This document shows, in pieces, positions 49,433 to 57,463 of a stretch of 64,000 bases of DNA. Numbering within the stretch: position 1 is the first letter of the stretch; each line of letters starts with the position of its first letter. The notes under the pieces are model-generated. The model was given only the letters and a program-made list of their open reading frames with translations, ran no database searches and had not been told where the DNA came from. A program made the translations under genes and the position numbers. The stretch comes from Streptomyces sp. RKAG293 (GTDB lineage: Bacteria; Actinomycetota; Actinomycetes; Streptomycetales; Streptomycetaceae): NCBI RefSeq assembly GCF_023701745.1, contig NZ_JAJOZB010000001.1, positions 8,541,001 through 8,605,000 on the forward strand, read 5' to 3'.

Positions 49433-50122
49433 TCAGACCTCCGCTGCTGAGTCCTCCGCGCTCGCCAACAGGACCTTCAGCAGCTCGTCGGGAGCGTCCC
49501 GCATCACGTTGTGGCCGGAGGACAGGGCGTGTGTGCGCCAGGCGGGGTCGTCGAGCAGCCGCTCGTAGAGCCCGGTGAACGGGGATTGCCCGTCCCAGCC
49601 GGTGGCGTAGACGTAGTCCCTGCTCCCGAACCGGTCGAGTCCGCCCGCCAGACGGACCGACTGGAGCAGGGAGGCCAGCGGGTGCGGGGTGGCGCGGGGG
49701 TCGAAGAACGGCAGTGGCGCACTGGTGAAGCCGGTCTCGTGCGCGCCGTTGAGGTACCACTCGCGCTCCTGGCCGGTGACCAGGGACCAGCACGAGTCGC
49801 CGTCCTCGGGGACCAGCGCGTCGACGTAGACCAGTCCGGCCACTCGCTCGGGGGTGCGGTCGGCGGCGCCGGTGATCACCATGCCGCCGTAGCTGTGCCC
49901 GACGAGGACGGCGTCGGTGATCTGCTGGTCCGTCAGAAGGTTGACGACGTCGTCGATATGGGTGTCGAGATTGACCGAGTGGGTGAGCAGGTGCTTGCGG
50001 TCGCCCACTCCGGTCAGGCTCAGGGGGAAGGCCTGGTGTCCGTGTGCGCGCAGCCGGCGGGCGAGTGGTTCGAAGGTCCATGCGCCGTGCCAGGCGCCGG
50101 GTATGAGCACGAACGTGGTCAT
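49433..50122 (-). CDS. Alpha/beta hydrolase (EstC/methylesterase-like)
   Basis: 229 residues from ATG 50122 (AAGGA upstream); an open frame to 50221 adds only Ser/Pro/His-rich sequence. TTFVLIPGAWHGAWTFEPLARRL gives the oxyanion strand, the nucleophile Ser is in LVGHSYGGMVITG, and the late His in LSSGHNVMRDAPDELL. It resembles the 33901 hydrolase in family but not closely. It lies in tandem with the oxidoreductase upstream (40-bp gap), so the two may be co-transcribed. Confidence 0.85.
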   Translation of the reverse strand: MTTFVLIPGAWHGAWTFEPLARRLRAHGHQAFPLSLTGVGDRKHLLTHSVNLDTHIDDVVNLLTDQQITDAVLVGHSYGGMVITGAADRTPERVAGLVYVDALVPEDGDSCWSLVTGQEREWYLNGAHETGFTSAPLPFFDPRATPHPLASLLQSVRLAGGLDRFGSRDYVYATGWDGQSPFTGLYERLLDDPAWRTHALSSGHNVMRDAPDELLKVLLASAEDSAAEV

Positions 50123-50162
50123 CGGGCGAGTCCTTCCGCGGGTCGGTCGGTGACGATGCGGG

Positions 50163-51095
50163 TCAGTCGGTGACGGTGAGGACGATCTTGCCGGTGGTGC
50201 GGCGGCTGTCGGCGAGTTCATGGGCCTTGGCGGCCCGCTCGAGCGGGAGCACCGTGTCGATCCCGGGGCGCAGCAGGCCCGCCTCGGCGAGGGCGGCGAT
50301 CTCCCGCATGCCCGCCTGGTCGGCTTCGACGACCATGAAGGCGGCGCGCAGCCCGAAGGGGCGGGCCTGGTCCGCCAGGTACGCCTCGGCCGGGGAGGCG
50401 AGGGCGACCAGGGTGCCGCTCTCGCGCAGGGTGCGCAGTGAGCGCGGCCCGTACTCGCCGCCGATCGTGTCGATCACGACGTCGACCGGTGCGACGGCGG
50501 TCTCGAAGTCGGTCCGGGTGTAGTCGACCAGTTCGTCCGCTCCGAGGCCGCGCAGGAAGTCGTGCTTGGCCGAGCGGGCGGTGCCGATGACGTGGGCGCC
50601 GCGGGCCTTGGCGATCTGGACGGCGAGGTGGCCGACGCCGCCCGCCGCGGCGTGGATCAGCACGCGCTGTCCGGGGCGCACGTCGGCGACGTCCACCAGG
50701 GCCTGCCAGGCGGTGAGCGCGGCCAGCGGCAGCGCGGCGGCCTGTACATGGGTCAGTCCGGCGGGCTTGCGGACCAGGTGCCGGGCCGGGGAGGTCACGT
50801 ACTCCGCGTAGGTGCCCGCCGGGACCGGGTGGCGCGGCATCCCGAACACCGCGTCGCCGGGGGCGAGTGTGGTCACCCCGGGCCCGACCGCCTCGACGAC
50901 ACCGGAGACGTCCCAGCCGAGCCGGATCACGGTGCCGGCCAGGCCGCCGGTGGCCCGGTGCCAGGAGTCGGTCGGATTGACCCCGGCCGCGTGCACCCGC
51001 ACCAGCACCTCGGCCGGCCCGGGCTCCGGGCGCTCCACCTCGATGACCTTCAGCACCTCGGGTCCGCCGAACTCGTCCTGGCCGATCGCACGCAT
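50163..51095 (-). CDS. NADPH-dependent quinone oxidoreductase-like MDR protein
   Basis: 310 residues from ATG 51095, chosen since AGGGG is 7 nt upstream; ATG 51101 would place it too close. GroES-like domain (GPAEVLVRVHAAGVNPTDSW) then NADPH-binding domain (RVLIHAAAGGVGHLAVQIAKARGAHVIGTARS). No zinc-binding Cys set, so it belongs to the zinc-less quinone/enone reductase branch. Divergent from the GlxA regulator, with a perfect inverted repeat between them. Confidence 0.88.
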   Translation of the reverse strand: MRAIGQDEFGGPEVLKVIEVERPEPGPAEVLVRVHAAGVNPTDSWHRATGGLAGTVIRLGWDVSGVVEAVGPGVTTLAPGDAVFGMPRHPVPAGTYAEYVTSPARHLVRKPAGLTHVQAAALPLAALTAWQALVDVADVRPGQRVLIHAAAGGVGHLAVQIAKARGAHVIGTARSAKHDFLRGLGADELVDYTRTDFETAVAPVDVVIDTIGGEYGPRSLRTLRESGTLVALASPAEAYLADQARPFGLRAAFMVVEADQAGMREIAALAEAGLLRPGIDTVLPLERAAKAHELADSRRTTGKIVLTVTD

Positions 51096-51101
51096 CGTCA
51101 T

Positions 51102-51125
51102 TCCCCTGTTCCCCTGTTCCCCTGT
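51102..51125 (-). repeat. Three tandem 8-bp units containing a ribosome site, upstream of the oxidoreductase
   Basis: TCCCCTGT on the plus strand is repeated three times (51102-51109, 51110-51117, 51118-51125); on the coding strand each unit reads ACAGGGGA and carries the Shine-Dalgarno-like AGGGG. Only the last is well spaced from ATG 51095. Confidence 0.65.
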
Positions 51126-51185
51126 TCGCCGGGCCCCTGTGGCCCGTTGGGATCAAGGTTTTCGCATTTCGCCGCCGGGAACGAG

Positions 51186-51220
51186 TGGCAAGATTGCCAG
51201 CATCTGAAAGAATCTTGCCA
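51186..51220. promoter_or_regulatory. Perfect 10-bp inverted repeat at the GlxA-family regulator start
   Basis: TGGCAAGATT (51186-51195) and AATCTTGCCA (51211-51220) with a 15-bp spacer; the last A is the first base of the regulator ATG. The site lies in the divergent promoter shared with the oxidoreductase, so it is a likely binding site of this regulator. Confidence 0.7.
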
Positions 51221-52176
51221 TGCATCGTGTCGTGGTCCTGGCCCTCGAAGGCGTCTATCCCTTCGAACTGAGCATCCCCGTGCGCATCTTCGGCACCGCC
51301 GCCGGGCGCGACGGCGAGGCACTGTACGACGTCGTCACCTGCAGCCTGGACGGGGAACCCGTCACCACCAGTGCCGATTTCGCCATCACCGTGGCCCATG
51401 GGAGCGAGGCCCTCCGCAGCGCCGACACTCTGGTCATCCCGCCCTTCGCCTGCGGCCCCGACGAGGAACGGGACTGGCTGCCCGACGAGTTGGCCCAGGC
51501 GCTCGCCCTCCTGCCGCCGGGAGCGCGCATCGTCTCGATCTGCACCGCCTCCTACGTGCTGGCCGCCGCCGGTCTGCTCGACGGCCGTTCCGCGACCACC
51601 CACTGGAACGAGGCCGACCACTTCCAGCGCACCTTCCCGCGGATCCAGGTCGACGCGAACGTGCTGTTCGTCGACGACGGCCAGGTCCTCACGGCGGCCG
51701 GTGTCGCGGCCGGGATCGACCTCTGCCTGCATCTGGTGCGCCGCGACCACGGCAGCGACATCGCCAATCGGGTGGCCCGGTTGTGCGTCGTACCCCCCTG
51801 GCGGGAAGGCGGCCAGGCCCAGTACATCGAGCGCCCGATGCCGCAGCCCTCGACCGCCAGCACCGCCGCCACCCGCGACTGGGCCCTGCGGCAGCTGCAG
51901 CGGCCCATCTCGCTGGCCGAGCTGGCGGAGCACGCCCGTATGAGCGTCCGGACGTTCTGCCGGCGCTTCCACGACGAGGTCGGCATGCCCCCCGGCCAGT
52001 GGCTCGTCCAACAGCGCGTCGGCCATGCCCGACGCCTGCTGGAGACCACCGACCTGCCGGTCGACCAGGTCGCCGCCCACGCGGGCTTCGGCACCGCCGT
52101 CTCCCTCCGCCAGCACCTCGCCACCACGATCGGCGTCTCGCCGACCGCCTACCGCCAGGCCTTCCGCGCCCGTTGA
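51220..52176 (+). CDS. GlxA-type transcriptional regulator (DJ-1/PfpI domain plus AraC HTH)
   Basis: 318 residues from ATG 51220. The N-terminal DJ-1/PfpI amidase-like domain (about 1-180) has GARIVSICTASYVLAAAGLLDGR, where the Cys sits at the nucleophile elbow. The C-terminal AraC/XylS double HTH (about 215-315) has SLAELAEHARMSVRTFCRRFHDEVG and DQVAAHAGFGTAVSLRQHLA. Such proteins sense small nitrogen or aldehyde compounds. The divergent oxidoreductase is the probable target. Confidence 0.9.
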   Translation: MHRVVVLALEGVYPFELSIPVRIFGTAAGRDGEALYDVVTCSLDGEPVTTSADFAITVAHGSEALRSADTLVIPPFACGPDEERDWLPDELAQALALLPPGARIVSICTASYVLAAAGLLDGRSATTHWNEADHFQRTFPRIQVDANVLFVDDGQVLTAAGVAAGIDLCLHLVRRDHGSDIANRVARLCVVPPWREGGQAQYIERPMPQPSTASTAATRDWALRQLQRPISLAELAEHARMSVRTFCRRFHDEVGMPPGQWLVQQRVGHARRLLETTDLPVDQVAAHAGFGTAVSLRQHLATTIGVSPTAYRQAFRAR

Positions 52177-52216
52177 GGCGCGTACGGCACGGCTCGTACG
52201 ACGAGTCCGCAAGACC

Positions 52217-53401
52217 TCAGCGACGCAGCAGGGCGCAGGCGAAGTCTTCCTCGACGGTGCGGACCTGGGCGAGCAGCTCGGGCTTGATGCTCTTGCTGGT
52301 CTGGGTGGTGATCGAGAAGGTCAGGGACCGTTTGCCGTCCGGGGTCGCGGCGGCCAGCTGCGTGTAGCCCGCGGTGTTGCCGGTGTGGCCGTAGAGGATC
52401 CCGCAGCGGGTGGTGTAGCGGAAGATCGCCAGCCCCGCCGCGTTGACACCCGGGCCGGCCGGTTCCGACGCTCCGCCGGGGACGAAGGTCAGCTGCTGCT
52501 TGCGGGTCTGCGGTGACAGGAGGCTGCCGCCGGCGTAGCCGCGGATGAACGCGGTGAGGTCGTTCGGCGTCGCCACGACGGCGCCGGAGGCCCACACGCC
52601 CGACGAGCCGAAGAGTTCGGTGACGTCCTCGGCCGGAGCGGGCGGGTCGACCGCGTAGCCGTGCAGGTAGGGCCGGGGGAGCCGGAAGCCCTGCGGGAGG
52701 CTGGTCTGCCGCAGATTCAGCGGCTGGTACACCAGCTCCTTGAGGAGGTCCTCGTAGCGCCGGCCGGTCGCCGCTTCGGCCATCAGCGCGACGGCGATGT
52801 TGTCGGAGTTGGAGTACTGGTACCGCGCGCCCGCCGGGAAGACCAGCGGCTCGTCGGCGACGAAGTCGAGCAGCTTCCGCGAATCGAAGACGTGGTGCGG
52901 GTCCGCGCCCAGGGTCCGCCGGAATTCGGCGGACCCGGTGTAGTCGGGCAGTCCGCTGGTGTGGTTGAGCAGCTGGCGGAGCGTCACCTTGCACCAGGCG
53001 GCGGGCAGCGAGGGCAGCCGCTCGCCGATCGTGGTGTCGAGCTTGAGCCGCCCCCGGTCCACCAGCCGCAGGGCGACGGCCCCGCTGTACGCCTTGGAGA
53101 GGCTCGCGAGCCGCATGTGGTCGGTCGCGTGCAGCGGGCTGCCGGTCTCGAGGTCGCCGACACCGGCCCGGTAGACCTCGGTCCGGTCGCCGCGCTTGAG
53201 TGCGGCGATCACTCCGGGCGGGCCGCCCGCGGTGTCGACCAGCTTCTGGATGCTGCGCTGGAGTGCCTGGTCGGGCTGGGGGCGGGCCTCGTCCCCGGCG
53301 TGCGCGGGCTGGACGAGCCCGCCGGCCGCCGCGGCGGCGATCACCACGGCGACCGGCATCAGGCGGCGGGTCCTGCGGCGTCCGGACGATCGTGACAGCA
53401 C
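52217..53401 (-). CDS. Secreted serine hydrolase, class C beta-lactamase / DD-peptidase fold
   Basis: 394 residues from GTG 53401, with GGGAGG 7 nt upstream and an export signal (SSGRRRTRRLMPVAVVIAAAAAGG). The active-site SxxK is S100-L-S-K103 (LASLSKAYSG), the YxN motif is in YQYSNSDN, and the third motif is YGHTGNTAGY (HTG in place of KTG, as in esterases and D-alanyl-D-alanine carboxypeptidases of this family). It may trim cell-wall peptides or hydrolyse esters. A true beta-lactamase is less likely given the HTG box. Confidence 0.85.
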   Translation of the reverse strand: MLSRSSGRRRTRRLMPVAVVIAAAAAGGLVQPAHAGDEARPQPDQALQRSIQKLVDTAGGPPGVIAALKRGDRTEVYRAGVGDLETGSPLHATDHMRLASLSKAYSGAVALRLVDRGRLKLDTTIGERLPSLPAAWCKVTLRQLLNHTSGLPDYTGSAEFRRTLGADPHHVFDSRKLLDFVADEPLVFPAGARYQYSNSDNIAVALMAEAATGRRYEDLLKELVYQPLNLRQTSLPQGFRLPRPYLHGYAVDPPAPAEDVTELFGSSGVWASGAVVATPNDLTAFIRGYAGGSLLSPQTRKQQLTFVPGGASEPAGPGVNAAGLAIFRYTTRCGILYGHTGNTAGYTQLAAATPDGKRSLTFSITTQTSKSIKPELLAQVRTVEEDFACALLRR

Positions 53402-53568
53402 GTGCGTACCTCCCGGGGAGCGTGGCGCGGGGTCCGACCTCGCACTCACGTGCCCAGCTTCAGGCGGCGCGTCCTGCCGCACTCTTCGCAGTGCTCCATC
53501 CGGCCGAGGAACATGCCCCGGCCGGGTGCAAGCCCATCGACGGCACCTGCCCGCAAGACCAGATGCGC

Positions 53569-54147
53569 TCAGGGCTTCGTGGCCCGGCGCGCGCGGAACG
53601 CGGCCGTCTTGGAGCGGTTCTGGCATGCCGTCGAGCAGAACTGGCGGCCGGCGTTGCGTGAGGTGTCGACGTAGACGCGATCGCACTGGACCGCCTGGCA
53701 GACGCCGAGTCGGCCGGCGAGGTCGCCGCCTATCACCATGGCCAGGCCGGTCGCACAGCCGGCGCTCCACCCCACCGCAAGGGTGTCGTCCGCGCCATGG
53801 AAATGGACCTGCCAGGGCTCGCCCTCGACACGGTCCAGCTGCGGGCGGGCGCCGTTCGACAGCAGGAGCTCGTTCAGCACCGCGACCGCGTCATCCATGC
53901 GGCCGCCGCTCACGCCCTCGAAGACCCGTCGCAGCTTCTGCGCCGTGCCGGCCAGGTGTGCGGCCTGCGCCGGCTCGATCGTGCCCGGGCCGGCGCTGGA
54001 CGCGGTCAGCGCGGCGTCGACGGCTGCGGGGAGGTCCGCGCCGCGCGGGGCGGTGAACGGCTTGCCGCGCGCTTCGCCGTCGGTCAACGCGTTGACGAGC
54101 GAAACGCCCGCATCGAGCAGGACCGCCATGTGACTGTCGAATAGCAC
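53569..54147 (-). CDS. CGNR zinc-finger domain protein (putative regulator)
   Basis: 192 residues from GTG 54147 (GGAGGGAG upstream). An N-terminal ABATE-like domain (about 1-140) is followed by the CGNR zinc finger, VCQAVQCDRVYVDTSRN then FCSTACQNRSK, with four Cys that bind zinc. The last residues (AAFRARRATKP) are basic. These proteins are believed to be transcription regulators. It is divergent from an MFS transporter, with an 8-bp inverted repeat between the genes, so it probably controls that transporter and itself. Confidence 0.87.
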   Translation of the reverse strand: MLFDSHMAVLLDAGVSLVNALTDGEARGKPFTAPRGADLPAAVDAALTASSAGPGTIEPAQAAHLAGTAQKLRRVFEGVSGGRMDDAVAVLNELLLSNGARPQLDRVEGEPWQVHFHGADDTLAVGWSAGCATGLAMVIGGDLAGRLGVCQAVQCDRVYVDTSRNAGRQFCSTACQNRSKTAAFRARRATKP

Positions 54148-54178
54148 TTGACCAGTTACTCCCTCCGGGCCTAACGTC

Positions 54179-54210
54179 CGTCACTGACAATAGTCGATTC
54201 ACCAGTGACG
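54179..54210. promoter_or_regulatory. 8-bp inverted repeat in the CGNR / MFS divergent promoter
   Basis: CGTCACTG (54179-54186) and CAGTGACG (54203-54210), perfect, 16-bp spacer, 17 bp before the MFS start. Candidate operator of the CGNR protein. Confidence 0.55.
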
Positions 54211-54227
54211 AAGATGCGGGGACGTGT

Positions 54228-55472
54228 ATGGGACTCATGGCGCGCGGAGGCCGATTGCCCAGCACCGTCTGGCTGCTGCTCGCCGCCAGGGCGATCAACC
54301 GGCTCGGGGCCTTCTCCCTGTCGTTCCTCACCGTCCTCATCAGCACGGATTTCGGAGCGGGCGTCGCCACCGCCGGACTGGTCTCGGCCGCCTTCGGGCT
54401 CGCGACGATCCCGTCACGGCTGGCCGGCGGCCGCCTCGCGGACCTACTCGGACGGCGTCGCACCATCGTCCTCGGCCTGACCGGCTGCGCCGTCGCCCAG
54501 CTCGGCATCGCCGCGGCGGGCTCGCTGACGGAGGCCGCGGTCTTCGCCGTGCTGCTCGGGCTCGTCTTCGAGCTGTACGAACCGCCGAGCCAGGCGATGA
54601 TCGCCGACTCCGTGGGCCCCGCCGACCGGGTCCGCGCCTACAGCCTGCTGAACGCCGCCCTGGCCGTCGGCGGCATGGGAGCCGGTCTGATCGCGGCGGG
54701 CCTGGGCCGGTGGGACCTGCGCTGGCTGTTCGTCGCCGACGCACTGAGCTGCCTGGCCTGCGCGGTCATCATCCGGATCATTCTGCCCGGCGACCGTCCC
54801 GTTCGAGGTGGCCGGGCCGCGTACCGGCCGGCATCCCCCGAACCTGCCGCCGGCACCAAGCCGTGGCGCGATCGGGTGCTGCTCCTCATGCTCGCGTCCG
54901 GCACCGTGTACGCCCTGGTGTACCTGCAGGTCATGATGTCGCTTCCGCTGTCTCTGGCGCGCCGCGGCATGCGACCGGCGGACGCGGGAGTGCTCTTCAC
55001 GGTTTCCGCGGTGACCATCGTCGCCGCTCAGCCGCTGCTGCGGCTCCAGCGCCTCTCGGCGCTGTCCGCGCCCGCGGCGCTCGCGCTCGGCTACGTCCTG
55101 CTCGCGGCCGGGCTGACCGGCTACGCGGCAGCGCACACCATGACGGCCTCGCTGCTGGCCACGGTCGTCTGGAGCCTGGGCGACCTGGTGATCCTCGGAC
55201 GGTCCTACGCACTCGTCGCGGACCTTGCCCCACCCGGCGGCACCGGCCGCTACCTGGCCGTCTACGGCATCAGTTGGGGCATCGCCGGCGTCGCCGCGCC
55301 GGTCGTCAGCACCCAGATCCTCGAACACGCGGGACCGGCGGCGCTGTGGTCGGGACTGGCGGCCGTCTCCGTGGCGCTCGCCGGCGGCCAGGTCCCGGTC
55401 GCCCGGGCGCTCGCCGCCAGGGAACGGAAGCAGCGGGTGCCGGATCTCGCCGCTGTGGCCGGAGCCTCATGA
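54228..55472 (+). CDS. MFS transporter
   Basis: 414 residues from ATG 54228, near GGGGACGTGT. About twelve transmembrane helices; the MFS motif A is seen as GGRLADLLGRRRTIVLG between helices 2 and 3. It resembles the drug-efflux (DHA1) branch. The divergent CGNR protein probably regulates it. It is followed by a DUF427 gene after 77 bp. Confidence 0.88.
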   Translation: MGLMARGGRLPSTVWLLLAARAINRLGAFSLSFLTVLISTDFGAGVATAGLVSAAFGLATIPSRLAGGRLADLLGRRRTIVLGLTGCAVAQLGIAAAGSLTEAAVFAVLLGLVFELYEPPSQAMIADSVGPADRVRAYSLLNAALAVGGMGAGLIAAGLGRWDLRWLFVADALSCLACAVIIRIILPGDRPVRGGRAAYRPASPEPAAGTKPWRDRVLLLMLASGTVYALVYLQVMMSLPLSLARRGMRPADAGVLFTVSAVTIVAAQPLLRLQRLSALSAPAALALGYVLLAAGLTGYAAAHTMTASLLATVVWSLGDLVILGRSYALVADLAPPGGTGRYLAVYGISWGIAGVAAPVVSTQILEHAGPAALWSGLAAVSVALAGGQVPVARALAARERKQRVPDLAAVAGAS

Positions 55473-55549
55473 GGAACGGTGGGCGGAATGGTGTGCCGTT
55501 GGGCGGCCGCAGTGGGAAGAACCGACCGTCCCCGGGCGCTGCACTGGGT

Positions 55550-55882
55550 ATGACGAATGGACACCGCATCACCATCGAAGAGGGCACGACCGCGGTACGT
55601 GTCGTGCGCGACGGACAGGTCCTGGCGGAGAGCAGCCGCCCGCTGGAGCTCCGTGAGACGGGCTGTCCGGTGCGCTACTACCTGCCGCCAGGGGATGTGC
55701 GCACGGAGTTGCTCACCGCCTCCGACACCAGCACGCACTGCCCGTTCAAGGGGGACGCCTCGTACTGGTCGGTGCCAGGCGCGGCCGATCTGGTCTGGGG
55801 GTACCACGAGCCGAAGGACGAAGTGGCCGCGATCAAGGACCACTTCTGCTTCTACGACACCGAGGTCGTCACGACGGGATGA
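55550..55882 (+). CDS. DUF427 domain protein
   Basis: 110 residues from ATG 55550, though GTGGGAAG lies too far to be certain of the start. The DUF427 signature is complete: ITIEEGTTAVRVVRDGQVLAESSRPLELRE, PVRYYLPPGDVR, DTSTHCPFKGDASYWSV, then LVWGYHEPKDEVAAIKDHFCFYDTEV. The family is a small beta-barrel of unknown enzymatic role, very common in actinobacteria. A strong terminator follows. Confidence 0.9.
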   Translation: MTNGHRITIEEGTTAVRVVRDGQVLAESSRPLELRETGCPVRYYLPPGDVRTELLTASDTSTHCPFKGDASYWSVPGAADLVWGYHEPKDEVAAIKDHFCFYDTEVVTTG

Positions 55883-55964
55883 CGTTTCCGTACAGGGGCC
55901 GTGACCGCCCGTCAGGCTCCTGAGGCCACCGGGCCGGACTCCTGTGGAGCGCCGTTACGCACTG

Positions 55965-56010
55965 AACCCCGGCTCCGGATCGCCCTGAGGGGCGGACCGG
56001 AGCCGGGGTT
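55965..56010. terminator. Strong bidirectional hairpin terminator
   Basis: A perfect 14-bp stem, AACCCCGGCTCCGG (55965-55978) against CCGGAGCCGGGGTT (55997-56010), between the convergent DUF427 (+) and membrane protein (-) genes. A-rich and T-rich ends make it work on both strands. Confidence 0.87.
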
Positions 56011-56040
56011 CGGGTGTGTCGGCCGGGGACGTGGTCCGGC

Positions 56041-56559
56041 TCAGGCGGTGGCGACGGCCGGGAGCCGGTAGGCGCGGTGGGCCAGGCCGATGGTGCGGGT
56101 CAGCAGCATCGCCACGGCCATGAAGATCAGCCCGTCGGTGATGGCCGCTCCGGTGACGTCGTGGCTCACACACCAGTCGGTCAGTTGCTGCGGGAACCAG
56201 TGGGCCGATCCGTACGAGAAGGCGGCGCGGGCGCCGATGACCGCGGTCCAGAGGAGTGCGTACGGCGCTCCGGAGCCGCTGACCGGCAGGCCCGTCCGAG
56301 GGCTCCGGTAGACCCGCATCAGGCCGACGGCGGCGAGCCCGCAGAGGAATCCGACGGCGATGGCGGCTGTCTCCAGCACCAGGCCGGTGCCGTGCGTGGC
56401 CGGCTGCTCGAGGAAGAGCGGAATGACGGCGCCGGCGATCAGCGCGGGCCGCAGGATCCGCAACGTGCCGATCTTGCGGTGACCGCCGAGGTCGCTCTCC
56501 AGCACGGCCACCAGCACGGCGCCGTTGACGATCATTGCCTCGGTCAGTTGCGACAGCAA
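56041..56559 (-). CDS. DUF1453/CcdC-like membrane protein
   Basis: 172 residues, about four to five transmembrane helices (1-22, 35-52, 60-82, 100-118, 138-156). The layout (hydrophobic start, RILRPALIAGAVIPLFLEQ, AVGFLCGLAAVGLMRVYRSP) is close to that of the divergent membrane protein at 56844, suggesting they are paralogues. Function unknown. Confidence 0.7.
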   Translation of the reverse strand: MLSQLTEAMIVNGAVLVAVLESDLGGHRKIGTLRILRPALIAGAVIPLFLEQPATHGTGLVLETAAIAVGFLCGLAAVGLMRVYRSPRTGLPVSGSGAPYALLWTAVIGARAAFSYGSAHWFPQQLTDWCVSHDVTGAAITDGLIFMAVAMLLTRTIGLAHRAYRLPAVATA

Positions 56560-56715
56560 GGTGTGCTCCCTGGTGGTGAAGGCTTCATTTCCTGCGATGC
56601 CCTCACCTTCGGCCGTTCGGCCGCCGGCGGAATCGGAGCACGGGTCCAGATCCGGTGTGACCTGCCCGGGACCGCGTAGTACCCAGGCGACCGGCCGAGC
56701 CCCGATACGGCTCCA

Positions 56716-56737
56716 GGGGTGACCCGGACGTCACCCC
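56716..56737. promoter_or_regulatory. 8-bp inverted repeat in the divergent membrane-protein promoter
   Basis: GGGGTGAC (56716-56723) and GTCACCCC (56730-56737), perfect, 6-bp spacer. Further GGTGTGAC/CTCACCCC words follow. It is a candidate binding site for the response regulator encoded nearby. Confidence 0.55.
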
Positions 56738-56843
56738 GGACCTCACCCCGCGGTGTGACGCCCGAGCGGGGGCTCTCTCCCTAACGTCGCAGGTGTCGGG
56801 CTGGACGGCCCGCCACCCGCATCGACAGAAGGAGGGCGCAGAC

Positions 56844-57461
56844 ATGTTGGAAGTGCTTGCCGTCATCGCGATCGTGGCCTACGTGATCGGACGCCAGCTC
56901 CTCGGAGAGCCGCTGCGGGGCAAGCGGGTGATCCTGCTGCCGCTCGTCCTGGCGGTGGTCGGACTGACCCGGCTCGGCGGGCACGGCGCGGTGCGGCCCG
57001 CGGACGTGGCGCTGCTGGTGGTCGGCGCGGTGATCGCGGCCGCGATCGGCACCGGACAGGGATCGATGATGCGGCTCCGCAACCGCGACGGTGGCCTGTG
57101 GGGCCAGATGCCGGCGCGCAGCCTGTGGCTGTGGGCGGCCCTCGTCGGATCCCGCCTCACCCTGATGCTGCTCGCGAGCAGCATGGGAGCCCATGTCGCC
57201 GCGTCCTCCGCACCGATCGTCCTGATGCTCGGCATCAACCGCCTGGCACAGGCCGCCATGATCACCCGGCGCGCTCACCGGTCCGGAATCCCGTTCGCCC
57301 AGGAGAAGGACGGTTCCGTCTTCCTCGGCGGCCGTCTGCGGGAACTCAACTCGCGCCTTGACGGCCTGACGGGCACATCCTCCAAGCCGTCCAGCACTTC
57401 ACACCCGTCCAGCCCGTCGAACCCGACCAACCCGTACGACCGGCCGACCACCCGGAGGTAG
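56844..57461 (+). CDS. DUF1453/CcdC-like membrane protein, first gene of a two-component operon
   Basis: 205 residues from ATG 56844 (AAGGAGGG upstream). Four to five transmembrane helices (about 1-18, 28-44, 54-70, 92-112, 118-136), with the pattern RVILLPLVLAVVGLTRLG and SLWLWAALVGSRLTLMLLASSMG, and a Ser/Pro/Thr-rich cytoplasmic tail (SSKPSSTSHPSSPSNPTNP). Two bases separate its stop from the histidine kinase start, so it is in the same operon and could be an input module or target of the kinase. Confidence 0.75.
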   Translation: MLEVLAVIAIVAYVIGRQLLGEPLRGKRVILLPLVLAVVGLTRLGGHGAVRPADVALLVVGAVIAAAIGTGQGSMMRLRNRDGGLWGQMPARSLWLWAALVGSRLTLMLLASSMGAHVAASSAPIVLMLGINRLAQAAMITRRAHRSGIPFAQEKDGSVFLGGRLRELNSRLDGLTGTSSKPSSTSHPSSPSNPTNPYDRPTTRR

Positions 57462-57463
57462 CG

